NCBI GenBank assembly: GCA_946699065.1
Contig: CAMPDV010000710.1
Location: 62,001 to 126,000 of the forward strand
Origin: Loxodes magnus
Lineage: Eukaryota > Ciliophora > Karyorelictea > Loxodida > Loxodidae
Reading direction: 5' to 3'
Length of the DNA stretch: 64,000 bases
Shown here: piece after piece, positions 22,463 to 36,049 of the stretch
Position numbering within the stretch: position 1 is the stretch's first letter
Layout of the letters: each line of letters opens with the position of its first letter
Program-made: the position numbers and the translations under genes
Notes under the pieces: model-generated
The model's input: the letters and a program-made list of their open reading frames with translations, nothing else
Told to the model about the DNA's origin: nothing
Databases searched by the model: none

Positions 22463-24699
22463 ATCCAAAGCCAAATTTCTGAATTTTAATAGGCTAGATA
22501 TTTTAAAATCTTTACTGGTCCATTATGAATACTACGCATAAATTAATATCTTTATATATTGTCTTTATATGCATGAGTTCTAATATGATAAAAATAGTTT
22601 ATTTTCATTGAATCAATTCTATGTCAATATCTTGGGATTTATATGAAATAATTCTATACACTTATTTAGAATATATCGTAAATCTTTATTGTTAATATCT
22701 CAACCACCTGATATTAATAGATCATCTTAAGAAAATTTCTTTTTTTTTGTGAAATTGCCTTTAGTTAGATCAATTTTAACATGTTATCACTATATTTTAT
22801 TTTTGTTTAATTTCAAGATTTAAGAGTATTTGATTCTTTTAAGTTTTCCTTTATGGAGCTATCTTCGGTTTATAAGCAAAGGAAATAATTTATATTTAGC
22901 TTCCATCTTTCCTGTCTTATAGCTATTATTAAGCAGAACTTAAAATTCATCAAAAAGCAATATAATGCTATCTTAGAAAAGTTCTTTAACTTTATTTTTA
23001 TTATATTCGCCTTACTATGAAGTAAGCTTCCAAATTTTTCTTATAGACTTTAAGAATTTTACTGATCCGATGAATTTTTCTAATTTTTTAATTCCATAAG
23101 TTATTTTAGTTTTTCTCCTAGACTCTAATCTTCTTTATACTCAGCTTATGGTTTAATTTAAATTTTATATTTTGCTTTATCCTTTTTATAAACCAGGCTT
23201 AATATTGAATTAATCTTTTGAATTAGTTTTGTCTAATTCTTTTATTCCCCCACTAACAGACTATCTTATTTTTTACGAGGCTTCTGCTAGTAAGATCGTA
23301 TATTGCTGCATAAATCTTAAGTTAAATTTAAGCGTTCTTTGTATTCTTCCAGGTAGAAAAGGAATTTAAATAATCAGTGGTTCTTAGAAAAAAATTAAGT
23401 ACTATGGACATCTAGTTTATTTTATTTTTTTCAACTTTCAAATACACATTCATGCATATTAGATATCTGCAAGGAAGTATCCTGAGTAAGTGTTTGTTGT
23501 AGTTATATTCCCAAATAAGGCAAACTTCAACTATTTTATTTTAAATGTAAGAGACTAAATAAAAATAATTAAAAGTATTATATAAATTTTCTTTATTTTT
23601 ACTAATTACTAATAAATTAATAAGTCTTATATTCCTTAAAGCATTAAACTATTATTCTTTCATTCTACTAATTTAAATCATTTATGTTTTTAAGTCTTAA
23701 GTTTAAATTAATTAAATAGAATAATCTTAAAGAAGAATAAGCAAACTTAATCTTTTTGAGCTTCTTTATCAAATATCTCCTAGTTTAATTTATTTTTCTA
23801 TTAAATCTCTATCTTAAGCATATTCTTTATATTCATTTATTTTCTCTTTTGTAATCTTCATTATTTAAGGAGTATTTTGCTTTATCTCTGTAAAAATCTT
23901 CTAAATTTGAAATCTCAATACGTGAACAGATTCATCCACAAGGTTTACTTTTAAATTTTTGTTTCTCAATTTCTTTCATAGAAAGTTTCAGCATCTTTAT
24001 TTTCTAATTATGCAGCTTAAGTTCTAATATTGTCATTTTGATAAAAATATGAAGTTCTTAAGATTTACTTTATAATCAGCTAAAATTGCTACTTTGTTCC
24101 AGTTTAATCTCTTACACTATTGAAAATAATACCATATAATGGATCTAAGTATCCATTCCTTTGTTTAATTATGTTCTTAACTTAAATAGATTCTGGCTAA
24201 AGCACGGAATTTAAATTATTTTTTATATCTTTGTTGAAAAAATGATTTAAACTTTTATTCTTTAGTTAGCTGGAAAGAGGAATATTTGGATGATAAATTT
24301 AAATAAATTAAAATAGATTCTCTAAAATAAATTAGATGAGATAAAGAAATACTAATAACTATTAAAATATTAAGTTATAACATCTTAAATGCTTGCCTAA
24401 AATAAATATGTATCTAATAATTTAAAATATATCAATGATAATCTAAACAAATATAAATCAGATTATTATAAGAGCATTATGAAAATATTGGAGCAACAAT
24501 TAATATAATTTAACTTTCAAATAAAATTACTATAAGATGAATAGTGAACTACAACTTTGGTATTTAATAGAAGAATAAATATATCTTAAATTTTATTTCA
24601 CTATATATAGAATAATTCTATATAATATTTTATAAAATAGTGGAAAGATATATTAAAAATCTATGTAATTATATATTAATATAATTAAATCTAAATAAG

Positions 24700-27600
24700 T
24701 AAAGCAAATAAAATAACTAAAACTATAAGAGATATTAATAACTTTATTCTGATTTAAGCATAGCTTTTATTAAATCTAATAATTAATCTATAAGTTTAAT
24801 TGTATTATTTAAATAATACTTATTAACTATTATTATTTAATTGTAAGGTATTTTAATTTTATATCAAATGTTTTGCTATTAAGTCTCTTAAACTTTCTAT
24901 TTAAGATATAATATTTAAATCTTCTTAAACTTTTTGTTTAGTTATTATAAAAGGAATTTTTATCTTGATTATTTTAAAAGTGCTAAATAAAGATAATTAA
25001 ATTTCCTTTGCAATAAATAAATTAATAAGATATTTTAAAATAAGTAAATCAGCTATAAATAAATAATAAAATCTTAATAATTAAATAATAATAAATAAAT
25101 CCTTAAGTTTTGCATCAATCAAAGAACATTAGCTATTTTATATTGTTCTATTTTTATTTACTTAGCTTTTATAATTTAGTTAGTTTAGATTGCTCATTTT
25201 CTATTAATTTTCAGATTAAAATAATTTAAGCTTAAAATTAATTTAATCTAATAGAGCGATATTCAAGGAGAAAATTTTAATATGTTTAAGATATATTATT
25301 AATATACTCCCTTGCTTAATTATTAATCAGAAAATTTATTATGGAAGATATTAAAGAATTTTAATGTTAGTATTTTAGTAAAAAATTAGCAATTTTTATT
25401 TTATAAATAAAGAAATTTTTATCTATATGATCCTTAATTTAAAATTAATAATAAAAGCTATCCATATTACTTTATTAATTTTAATTCTTTTATAAACAAA
25501 AATTTTAAAATAATTTAAATACTAAAACATTATTTTATAAGTTTAAGCTTCATTCTTTAAAGATTTTATCTAAATTAATTAATTTTGGAGAAGCGATAAA
25601 ACTAAAAAAATTCCCTTTTAAAGTGTATTACTAAGCAAAATAAAATCTAGTTATTTTTTATTATAAATTCACTCTAGGCTATATTTATAAGTCTGAAAAT
25701 AAGTTAAAACAAATATTTGATAAAAATCATTTTTATGATGAAATAAGGTTAAAACTCTATAGTATTTATTTTATTTTCTTAATTTTTGAATACTAATAAA
25801 CTGTAAAATAATTAAAAGAAAATACATTTATTTATCCTTTATAAATAAATAATTATTAGATATATCTCTTTGCTAATATTCATGAATTATGCTAAAGATA
25901 ATTATCTTTTACAAATTTACTATAGAGGCTATTAAAAGTTATTTTGCACAGTTTTAATAGATTTTTTAAAGATTTTAGCAAAATAAATAAATTATTAGTG
26001 ATGATTTTGGAAATTTTTGCTGATTTATATAATAAAAATTATTCTAAAGATTTTATTTAATTTTAGTATTTTTAATAATAAAACTTAGTTAGATTATTAA
26101 TATATTAATAATAAAATAAGTTAAGAAAATTAGATTAAATTTAATTTTTTCGTATTTTTATTAGCAATTTAAGTTTAGAAGTATAAATATCTGAATATAC
26201 CAAATTCTAGATCTATAAAATTTAATCATATTTTAAATTAAGATAAGCTTAAAAATTGGGAAGCTAAAAGCTTTTTAATATTAATCTAAATTTTATTTTA
26301 AGAGCTTCACTCCTTTATTTTACATTAACTTCTTTGTAATTAAAAATATTAATCCCAAAGCATTTTATGCTTTTTATTTAGTCCTTAAATTTTTACTTGA
26401 AAGTAATTGTAATAAAATTAGCTCAATTTAATCAGCTAATAATAACTTTAAATTTCAATTTTTTTAAATTTCATACAAAGCCAAATTTTCATATAAAGAT
26501 AAAACAAATTATGAAAGAGAATTTCAGTTTATAAAATGCTAATTTGAAAGATAAATTTCTTAGAAACTTGCTAATTATAATTGTATAAAAATTGAGAAAC
26601 TCTAAATATTATTTTAATTTAAACTAAATATCTTAAAGATAAAATTAATTTATTGGCAAAGAAATATTGATGATTCTGATTAAAGTGTTTGTAATAAATC
26701 ATTTTTTTTTTCTTAATAACTTTTATGATGAATAATAAGCATGCTATTTATATACTTTAAGCATGCTCTATTTTTTTCTTCTTTTCTTCTTTAGTAATAA
26801 TCTTTGATATTTATGCTTTTTCTTTCATACAATTTCTTTGAGTAAATGACTTAGAATTAATAATTTAATGAATAATCATAAACTAACATTTTTGAAAATT
26901 ATATAAATTTCAATAAAGAAATAGATGTCTATCAATTATTAATAACTAACTATTTACACCTAATAATTTTCATATTGATATTAAATTTCCAATAGAATTA
27001 TTGATTGTTTATTAAAATGCTTCATGATTTATGTTTATAATGACAATAAATATCTAATTGGAAACTATTATGCTTAGCAGATAGCTTTTATAAATTAATT
27101 GTTATAAGCTTTGCTAGAGATCTTTAAATTTCTTACTAATTTATTTATAATTTGCCTATAATTTAATTTTATCTGCCTAATGCAAGCTTAGCAGAATTTA
27201 TTTATAAATTAAAATATTTTATCTTATTTTGCCTTGGATTATCTGCTCATGTGATAGCTTAAGTTTAGATTATCTAAAAGGTCTCCATTTATCTTTAAGT
27301 ATTTTTGCTATAATTAATTGCCCTAAAATTATTTTTATACTCTTCTATTCTCGTTTGATTTATCTCTTCTAATTATTTTAAATTGCTAAACCCTTTAGGA
27401 AAGTAACTCCTTTACAACCTTAATATGTCAAAGCTTCTGTTATATAATTCTTTATTTCTAGGATAATAGATTGCTATTTAGATCATTTGGAGTCTTATAA
27501 TATTCTAAACTACTTTCTAACTTTAAGCACTTGCAAATCTAAAAGAAATTTATAGATTAAAGTATGTAGCTACAACAACACTTGTAACTCATTCTATGAA

Positions 27601-30400
27601 TGAAGCTATAAATTAGGAAATTTAACTCTAATGCAAAATATTAAAACATAGTAGATATGTAAATTCCATTTATTTTAGGTAAATTAAGTTTCATTAAAGA
27701 ATATATATTCATTAGAAAAGCTATTTAGTTATAATTAATTATTTCATTATAATTTATATAAATCAAATGTTTGAATATTATGGCTTATTTTATTACATCA
27801 CATCCAATCTAAAATTAATTGTTCTAAAATTTTAATTATTTTATCTATTACAGTCAATTTGCGTTTTCTCTCATTACTATTTTAATCTCTCCTATTTTAC
27901 TAAAGTTGATAAAATCTTACCATTTTGTATTATTTTTAATTAAAGAAAAAATAAAAAATCTTTATTTATCAATACACTTTTTATTATTATTCAGTATATA
28001 TAAAACTTAATTTTCCACTTAGAGTTATAAGATATAAGCTCAATTCATAAAAAAGCTTTTATAAAAATTTCTTATATAATTAATTTTTATTTAGCTATTA
28101 GACCATTATAATATAAGTTAACTACATATCACTGAATTTTCATTTTTATCTTTGGTAGATTCTAGTTAATAGTCAACTTCCAAATTTTTATAATAAGATC
28201 TATATAAATGTTAAATTTAACTGTGATATTTCCTTTTTATTTTATTCTTATTTTTGAACATTTGATGAGAAAATTTTACCTTTTTAAAGATTCTTGTTAA
28301 AGTCAAAATGCTATCGTGACTAACTAGAAAACTTATGAGTGTTAAAATAAAAATTAGGTTTAGTATAAAAATAAATGATTGAGTAATTAAATATTTCCTT
28401 TATTTATTTTGATTCTATTCTTAGTAAATAAATTTCATATGTTTTATTTCAAAATTGCTCATATAAGTATTTTAAGATAATTATAAAGAAATTAATTCTA
28501 CTAGCCTTTATATTAAAGATATATTTAGAAGAGCTTAGCTAATTAAATAAGAGATATTAAACTTTATAAAGAGATAATAAAAATTATGAAAATGCTACAT
28601 TGTTTATTACTATTTATTTATCTTTAATATACTAATAATTGGTAGAAGTTATCATTTATAAGGCTAGTAGCATTTCTATTTTCGATGGATTTTATGTCTT
28701 ATAAGTATTATTGACAGTTTAAAAGATGATAGATTTAGAAAGATTTTTTCTTTTAACTATTTTCATTTATATTTGCAATCTTTCTTATTTTTCTAATTTA
28801 TTTCACTATTATAAAATAACAATTTAACCTTTAATTAAAACTAACTATTTGCTCTTTTTCTACTTGATAAACAGATTATAAAGTTTCGGCTAATAGGGTT
28901 AAAAATGCGAATTTGAAATTAAATAATTTTAAACTTTTCTAGAATGAGTTAAAAGTATAAATAGCTATTTAGTTTAAACATTCTATTTTTTAATTTAAGT
29001 TCTTATGCTAAAAATTAAAAAATTTAATTATTGATTAATTTTTACTTGCTAAATAGACAATTTGCTATAGCTTTGTATATTTTTTAGCAAAAATTTTCAA
29101 TTTCAATTTATATTATAAAGTTGCTATATTAATTTTTAAAACCTAAGTTTATTTTATTTTGGCTAGTTAAACAACTAAATTTTAAATTTTTACATTTCAC
29201 TGATTTGTTTTCTAATTAAGCAAATAATGCTTTTACTATCCCTAGCCTTTTCATTTAGTTGCTAATTTGTATTAATTTTCTATAATTATTTGAAGATAGA
29301 TATTTCATAATTTATCTTCTTTAGCCGTAAAGCAAAATATTACGTATTCCTACTTGCAAAAGTTAATTATAAGTCACTAAAGATAATCTAAATATAAATT
29401 AAAAGGAATACTTATATAAATTAAGATATGACAAGCAATCTAATAATAATAGATGCTAGTATTGTGTAGTATTATAAATCAAATATACTTAAAATTTAAT
29501 ATAGTCATAGCTATCATTCTAATATTAGTTTTGATAGCTTTCTATTATTAATCTGTATATTAATATAATAAGTTATTAAGAATTAGCAAAGAAATCTTCA
29601 TTAAGATATTCATTGATAAAGTATTCATTGGGGTATTAAGCAACCTAATAAGATACAAAGAGATATAGTTTATAAAATAAGAAGTTATGTGTTAAGATAA
29701 TTTTAAATTTCTATTATAGATTAAATTATAAAGTTTAAAAATACACATAAAATTAGAAAATGTAAGACTTTAAATAATTAAGGATTATGATTAAATATTT
29801 CTATTTTGGTTAGACAAATTATTAAAATAGCTTTGTATTTAAAACTATAAATCAAATATTCTTATAATTTTTATTATATTTTCTAATATTTATTTTAATT
29901 TAATATACTAAAACCTTTATTTCAGAAAACATTTATAAACTAACTTGCTTAAAATAGATATATGGTCACTTTTATTTTACTATTATTAAAGAGTTCATTT
30001 GCAAAAATAGTGAAAGCTGCTATCCTTATGATATATTTGAAAAAGTGTCAATTTTAAATTAAAATTATATTTATTTATTCAATAAATTTACTAAACTAAC
30101 AAACTTAGCTTTTATATTAGATTTTTGTCCCTATATTTTAGAATAATATCTCCTAATAATTTAAGAAAAACTAAATTAAAACATATTGATTGAGGAAAGA
30201 AAATATGCTTAATACATGCAAGAACAATCTGATAATCTTAACATTTATAATATTAGTAAATTATCTTCAGAGTCAAGAAGATTCTTTGAACAATTCTTCA
30301 TAAATTAATAAAGAATTATAAATAGTTTATATAACTATTAATAATCTAAAGGAATTATTATTTTCATTAAGGTACTCTTAATTTAAAGCTAAGGTTTCTA
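24700..30400. repeat. Block U/V, copy 1
   Basis: It aligns in the same orientation with about 60.1-64.0 kb. Examples are 24,940 with 60,140, 27,465 with 61,610, 28,590 with 62,605 and 29,790 with 63,480. Its left part also matches 52.7-53.1 kb. It contains a decayed copy of the minus-strand U gene and, at the right, the downstream end of an inverted family R unit. Much of 25.1-26.9 and 27.6-29.7 kb shows only A+T-rich sequence with no gene I can support. Confidence 0.6.
26950..27480 (-). pseudogene. Family U protein fragment, copy 1
   Basis: Around 27,380-27,200 the minus strand reads NLKQLEEINQTRIEEYK and SKNTQ, aligning with LWDLEEIKLNEIRK and KILKNTQ at 61.5 kb. The aligned part before it lies in another frame, so the copy is broken. 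No function recognised. Confidence 0.4.
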
Positions 30401-33400
30401 TAAATAAATTAACAAAAGGGAGGAAATTAAAATAATTGAAGTATTATTGTCTCCTAGATTTTTTATATAATTAAATGATAAAGGGCTAAAGAAAAAAATA
30501 AAACCATTGAGAATGAATCGCTATTTCTTAAAGTTATAATAAATTAGTCAACATTCTTGCTAGAAAAAAATAAAAGCTATAATTTAAAATATCATAACCC
30601 TTTGTTATAAACATACTAGCCTTTAATAAATAGAAATCAAATAATTAAATTATTTAGATGGCTTTATGGTTATTAAACTAAATAAATAATTAGATAGATA
30701 GATAATTAGACTGATTTCTTAATGTTGGTACTTTTATCTAATTTATTTTATTAATTTTTTACTTTCTTATCGAAGTGTGCTTATGAAAGTTCCATAGCAA
30801 GTTTTAAAATTTTAATGCTAAAATTTCTTTATCTGTTTACCCTCTCTTGCTATCTTTTATTAATCTAAATGAAATTAAGCAGAATAAATTAATTTATAAT
30901 CTAACAATTTTAATTTTATTACCTTTAAGTGTTTTATTACTAAGCAGTATTATTGATAACCAAATTAAATCACTATACCACATATATAAATTGTATAAAA
31001 TAAGAGATAAAAGTAAAAATTTGATTTATTTACTAAGCTAAATTAATATAAAAAGTAACTAAGTGAGTTGATTCATCATACGATTAAAAAGTATAAGTAG
31101 GAAAGTATTAAAATTACTAGGCAAGAACTAAAAACCATCATCTAACCTTATTAGTTTATATCTTTTTCTTCAGAGTTATATTACTCAGTTTTTTCGTCAA
31201 TTTCATTATCTTGAAGTGGTGAACTAGTGGATTCTTTGTCACTAGAAGTTTTATAAAAATTTGACTAAGTTCTTTATATGCTTTCTTCGCTTATTGTACC
31301 CAAACTAGAAAACGAACTTTAATAAAGCAATGATTATTTTTCTTATTTCTACTAACAGAATATTTTATCATTATTTTATGCTTTATTTAGCCAAGTATCT
31401 TGAAAATTATTCAAATTTTAATGACCAAAATCAGTTCTTTTATATTTAGCTTATACTAAATTCTTTATTTAAGAACTCGTAATTTCCTTTTTAAGATTAT
31501 TAATTTATTTAAGATTCTTCGCTGCCCTTAGATTTAATTCACCTTATGATCTTTATCTCTCAGTATAATTTATTTTCCCCTTATTTTATTTTTTGCTTAA
31601 ATTAGAACTTTCATTTAAATAACTAAAGCTCTAAATTTAAGTAAGTTGATGACTCTTCTCTTACTATTTCCTTTCAAGTTAATGGTTAAAATGCTCTTCT
31701 TAACTTATGTAGGATTATCTTCCTTTTTCTTAACTAAGCTAGGAAATTTTCCTATTATCAATTCCTAGTCCAGAGCTCTAGTAATTTCTTCAATCAGATT
31801 AGGAAATAATTTGTTTGCTTAAATTATTTTTCCACATTTTTATTATAAACAGTAATGAAATCATCAATTTATAGCTATCAATTAAACAATTAAACAATTT
31901 AGTTGATATTGTTCATAAACGTATAATCATTATATGCATCTTAAAAGCTAGAGTACATTTATACATCTATATTCCATTAATATTGAAGCATGCTAAGAAG
32001 CAAAGAAAAATGGTTTATTAACATTAAGACTCATTTTTTTATTAATTATTTTGAAAGGCTGAGAGTTATTTTACTAAACACTTAGTAAATTATAACTAGA
32101 TTTAGAGGTATTAAGAATCTTTACGATTTTATATTTTAGTGCTTTATATTTTAATTAGAGCTACTAAAGCAATGGCTAATATTTTTCATTCAAAGAGAAA
32201 AAGTTATATTTAATAAAAAATTAGAAAGCACAGTTTGCCTTAATTTAAAGCTAACATAATTTAAACTGGTTAGGTGTTTTTAGTATTTAAGAATAAATGT
32301 TCTAATTTAAATTAAGGTATAATCATAAAATAAGAATAACCTTATTTAATTGTAATCAACAGAGTTAGAGATAATAGTAGCAATGTATTTTGTAAAGCTT
32401 TACTTTTAAACAGCATTAAGGAGAAATTATTATAGGCTATAAAATAATCTTTCTTTTTAAATCTCATTATGCATGTAAAATTTAATTATACAGAATGTTG
32501 TTGATAAGCACAGTTGTCAACTATTAGTTTGATTAAGAATGTATCCTATATTTAATTATTGAAATAGATGAGTAACTTCTATGAAAAGATTAATAGTAAT
32601 TTTTAATTATCTTATATTCCTAAATAATCAGATTAAAATTAAACTAAATATTAATTTAAGCATTGATAAGAGGAAAGACTTGCATCAAAAAGTCAAATCA
32701 CTTTCTTTAAATTTTAAAAAAGCAAAAATAATTTATATATCATACTGGGAGATTGAAGTATGTATCGATTGATACCCTTTAATAAAATATTAAATATCTT
32801 TTATTAAACTTACTTTTTATAAGATTTTAATTATTGTTATTAAAACATTTATTAAGATACTGAATTAAAGAAAAATTATCATATCATAACACAAATCTTT
32901 AAATATTAAAATTTAGATCTATTGCTCTTAGTTAATTTTTAAATTAATTTAGTTAAGATATTATTAAAAAATATTTAAAGAAAGATAGCCTTAATTTTAT
33001 AACCTTAGTGCTTCTTTATCATTTATTTAAAGTTAAATTACTTCTAATTGAAATATTTGATGCCTCTAAATCTTAAAATTTAAGTATTAGTGTATTTTAT
33101 AGTTGCATTATTTCTATAAATTTTAGTTATATTTTATATTTAGTGCTGCTTTGCTTGGATATTTTCTTATTATGTTTATTTATTCTTACTTTATTATAAA
33201 AGTTTCTTAAACTGAATAAAGAAACTTAATCATAAAGTGAAATATCTAGCTGGAATATTAGTACATATCCTTTTTGCTTTATCTATTTCCAAACCATCTG
33301 ACTTCCATAAAAAAGTTAGCATGATTTAAATACTTAGAGATTAAAAGCTATTCAGAGATGGACTTAGGTTTCTTTATGACCATACTAAATCAATGAAATA

Positions 33401-33800
33401 GAACTTAAGTAGAATTGATCTGTCTAAGCATGATACCATTATGATTTAATAAGCCGCTTATAGAATAATGAGCAAATAATGATGAAATTGATTGACCATT
33501 TTATGTATCAATTAGTTAATTTAAGGTTTTCTATCCAAATAATTATAACTTGTATAATTTATCTACAAATGCTATAAGCTAACATTTTCCTTTTACTTTA
33601 ATAAATCCTTTTATATATGCTTTAAAGGACTTTAGTATCTCAGAGAAAAACACAACAAAGCTTTATATTTCCAGAAATAAATAATTAAAATTTAAATAAA
33701 TCATACACTCAAAAAAACTAATAATCCCATTAGATGTTTCATTGCTATATATTACTAAAAGAAATGTTTAATGATTAATTATTAGTTCGAAGTATTTTTA
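29750..33800 (-). repeat. Family R unit, inverted copy 31
   Basis: It begins with the shared landmark near 29,790 (CTATTTTGGTTAGA), also at 36,110, 53,940 and, altered, 63,490. It runs through the gene at 31.05-31.96 kb to upstream sequence matching 39.3-39.5 kb. The rest (29.8-31.0 and 32.0-33.8 kb) is A+T-rich flank with no separate gene supported. 33.8-34.6 kb shows nothing recognised. Confidence 0.65.
31050..31960 (-). CDS. Family R conserved protein, copy 31
   Basis: Minus-strand homologue of the 2729-3640 gene, without a frameshift over the core. It shares QLQI, VYNKNVEKQF, YLNLELQLFKWK, WEIKIIR, KGNYEF, YNKRRKHIKNLVK, then SNFNTFLLIL near the end. The WEIK Trp is TGA (31,560-31,562). 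The LLTYW Trp is Leu here, and NKW is Arg (CGA at 31,287-31,289). WEIK to NKR spacing is exactly 273 nt, as in copies A, B and 37. Function unknown. Confidence 0.7.
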
Positions 33801-34619
33801 GAACAACTAAATTTTCTTCGAATGTTTACTTTGTACTGCGTTTTTAGCAGCTTTTACTAGTGCTTCATCTGATAAGTTTCTGCAAAAAGAAACTATCATA
33901 AATAATTAATGCTTACTCCATAAACATAAATTTAAAACATATACAAAAGACCGAGTATTCGACCAAATGCTTTCCCTTTGAAATCTTGGATCCTATAAGA
34001 AAATTCTAAAATGTTGAAATGCATAATCAAGCAATTATAATTCTTTCTATTGCCATTCTTTGATTTTAGCTAAATATAATTTACTTCTAATTTTAACTTC
34101 ATAAATAATTATACAGGCACTAACTTTCACTTCAAAGAAAAAGAATTGACTAGACTAAATTTAATAGATAATAGCTTCTAATGAGAGCTAAATTGCCCTT
34201 ATATTATTAAATTATAAACAATAAATGATTAGAGCTGATTTAATTATCATTTATATCTTATACTAATAAATTATTAGATCCATTGAAATAATATTCATTT
34301 ATTTATTAATATCTAAAAATTTCTATTAGATTTATTTATTTCTAAGATAAGATATTTTTATTTTAGATTATTTTAAGTACATTCTAATCAGATTCTAAAT
34401 TATTAACCAAAAAATAGAGCATTTACAACGATAAAGGAGTCATTAACAAATAGAACAAAATTAGCTGTTTTATTTATACTTTAAATAAATTTTATAACTA
34501 GAGACTATTATTCTAGAAGATTTATCTTTACAATCAAAATATTTTTCATAAAGTGGATATGCAGTTAATAAAATGCAGTGAGAATAAAAATTTTTAGTTT
34601 TCAGTTTATACCTACAATT

Positions 34620-35725
34620 CTTATAGAAGTCTCTTATTGGATCCATGGTCTTGAAGGGAATGCCTTTGGATATTATAAGGTTTAAATAGGGCCTTGAAAT
34701 CTACGATCATGGTTTACGAATTCAATATTCATGGTGGTTCCCTTTTGTAGATACTGATTGACAGAATATCTCGTTATGACCGTCAGAAGATCCTTCAGAG
34801 AAACCACCACGGCAAGCACTTAGTTTTTTTTCAAATATTCAAATATATGATTAACAATAAAAAGGATATAATTAAAATGTAAGATCTTAAAGGTGGATTT
34901 CTCTTGGGAAGAAGGAACGCAAAAAAATCAAGACCAAAGTAAAGGGGTTATACTGTAAAAACCTCTAAGGACGTGGCACTCTCCTGATACACCATACGGA
35001 AAGAGAAAATAACGATAGATGGGAGGCACTGAAACTCCGCCAAAGAAACGACAAGAAAAACCACCGATTTAATAACCAAGAATAAGTCACTTTAGCATCA
35101 GAACAAATTGGATCGATTTTAACAAGAAAACCATAAAAAGTATGGAAATAATTTAGATGTTAGATTTATATGAACACTGATAATAAGAGTTCGAAAATTG
35201 GAAGAAGATCAAATTTAAGAAAAAAAGAAGTTGAAAACCACATTGAAGATGATAAACCTCACTTCGGTAGAAAATTTAGAAGCATTAAAGAATAGAAAAT
35301 TGTCAGAAAATAGCTTAGAAAACGGAAAGTAGCATTTGAATTTTGTAAGAACAAGAAAAAAAAATTAGATGAGGCAAGAAGAAATTAATACAGAGATTGA
35401 GATAAAATTTGAATAATTCCGACAAGAATCCTAATAGAGTGGTTGTGTTTCAAAGGAAATAGATAAAATAAAAGAACAAGCAAAACTTAAAGCAAAAGAA
35501 ATTAGAAAATTATGCAGCATCTGCTAAATTCGATGATACCTATGCTGGAAATGTTCGTAGCAAGAGATTAATCTTATGAAAAATAACGATTTCTTTGAAT
35601 TGAGCAATGGGAGATCTAACAAAGAAAGCAAGGATAACTGGATGGAAGCTTATATATTATTAGAGAAAGGAGAAACTTACAGAAGTTGAAAATTGTTCAA
35701 ATTTCTAGCCGAAAGACAAATTTTT
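34620..35725 (+). mobile_element. Zinc-knuckle element F
   Basis: A GC-richer plus-strand island with the same overall plan as element C: an upstream coding part (GAAGGGAA... near 34,655 aligns with element C), a coiled coil and a knuckle. It ends near the 17-bp motif AGCCGAAAGACAAATTT (35,707-35,723) also found at 14,751. The 3' end differs from elements C and H, so it is probably a sister family. Confidence 0.6.
34709..35689 (+). CDS. Gag-like protein with coiled coil and altered zinc knuckle
   Basis: One uninterrupted frame under the altered code from the ATG at 34,709 through a second in-frame ATG at 34,877 to a TGA at 35,687. This is 326 codons if that TGA is the stop. The second start gives MQDLKGGFLLGRR, comparable with MTGFKKGFF of element C. 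A long Lys/Glu coiled coil (KLEEDQIQEKKKL, EEINTEIEIKFEQF) leads to C-SI-C-QIRW-Y-LCWK-C: CX2CX4YX4C, with the usual His replaced by Tyr (first Cys 35,513, residue 213 from 34,877). Several internal TGA fall where Trp fits. Likely nucleic-acid binding, but the lost His suggests decay or an atypical knuckle. Confidence 0.65.
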
Positions 35726-36049
35726 TTCAATTTAATTTAAAATTTAAAAATAAAATGGACATGCTAATCCATTTAATTAGATATATCTATTTTTCTTAAA
35801 GAATATAAAATTAATTAGAAAGCTAAATAGATATAAAATAAATATAAAGATATAATAATTAACTATAAAATAGGATAAATTATATTATACTTTATTTAAT
35901 TATATTTCATACCAAGATAGACATAATTTATCTAATAATAATCTGGATATTAAATTTAATTTAATATATACAATGCTGTATAGTTATATATATTTGATTA
36001 CTATACCTTTCTTGCTAGAGATAAAATAATAAAAATAGAAATAAATGTA

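Larger units (their letters stand above)
22050..24156 (-). pseudogene. Family S gene, minus-strand copy
   Basis: The ATG at 24,156 starts MDTQIHYMVLF; the region is shared with the 52.4 kb copy. Next come a coiled coil (KITKEKINEYKEYAQ) and DIWQR with Trp as TGA. A region with KNLEAYFIV follows, then a frameshift into NKNKVKELFQDSI. After that come FSQDDLLISGGWDIN, KDLRYILNKCIELF and INPKILTQ. It is interrupted by a short stem-loop insertion at about 22,386-22,462 and continues to the left in alignment with 18.2-18.4 kb. Broken by at least one frameshift. Sequence just upstream of the start (GCACGGAATTTAAATT near 24,200) is shared with 52,395 and may be a promoter or leader. Confidence 0.6.

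Noticed and set aside
30847..31041. Hydrophobic plus-strand ORF
   Set aside because: Lies in the flank of an inverted family R unit; the frame is not kept in the copy at 54.85 kb.
32581..32772. Plus-strand ORF of 63 codons
   Set aside because: No conserved frame in other family R copies seen; probably chance in A+T-rich sequence.
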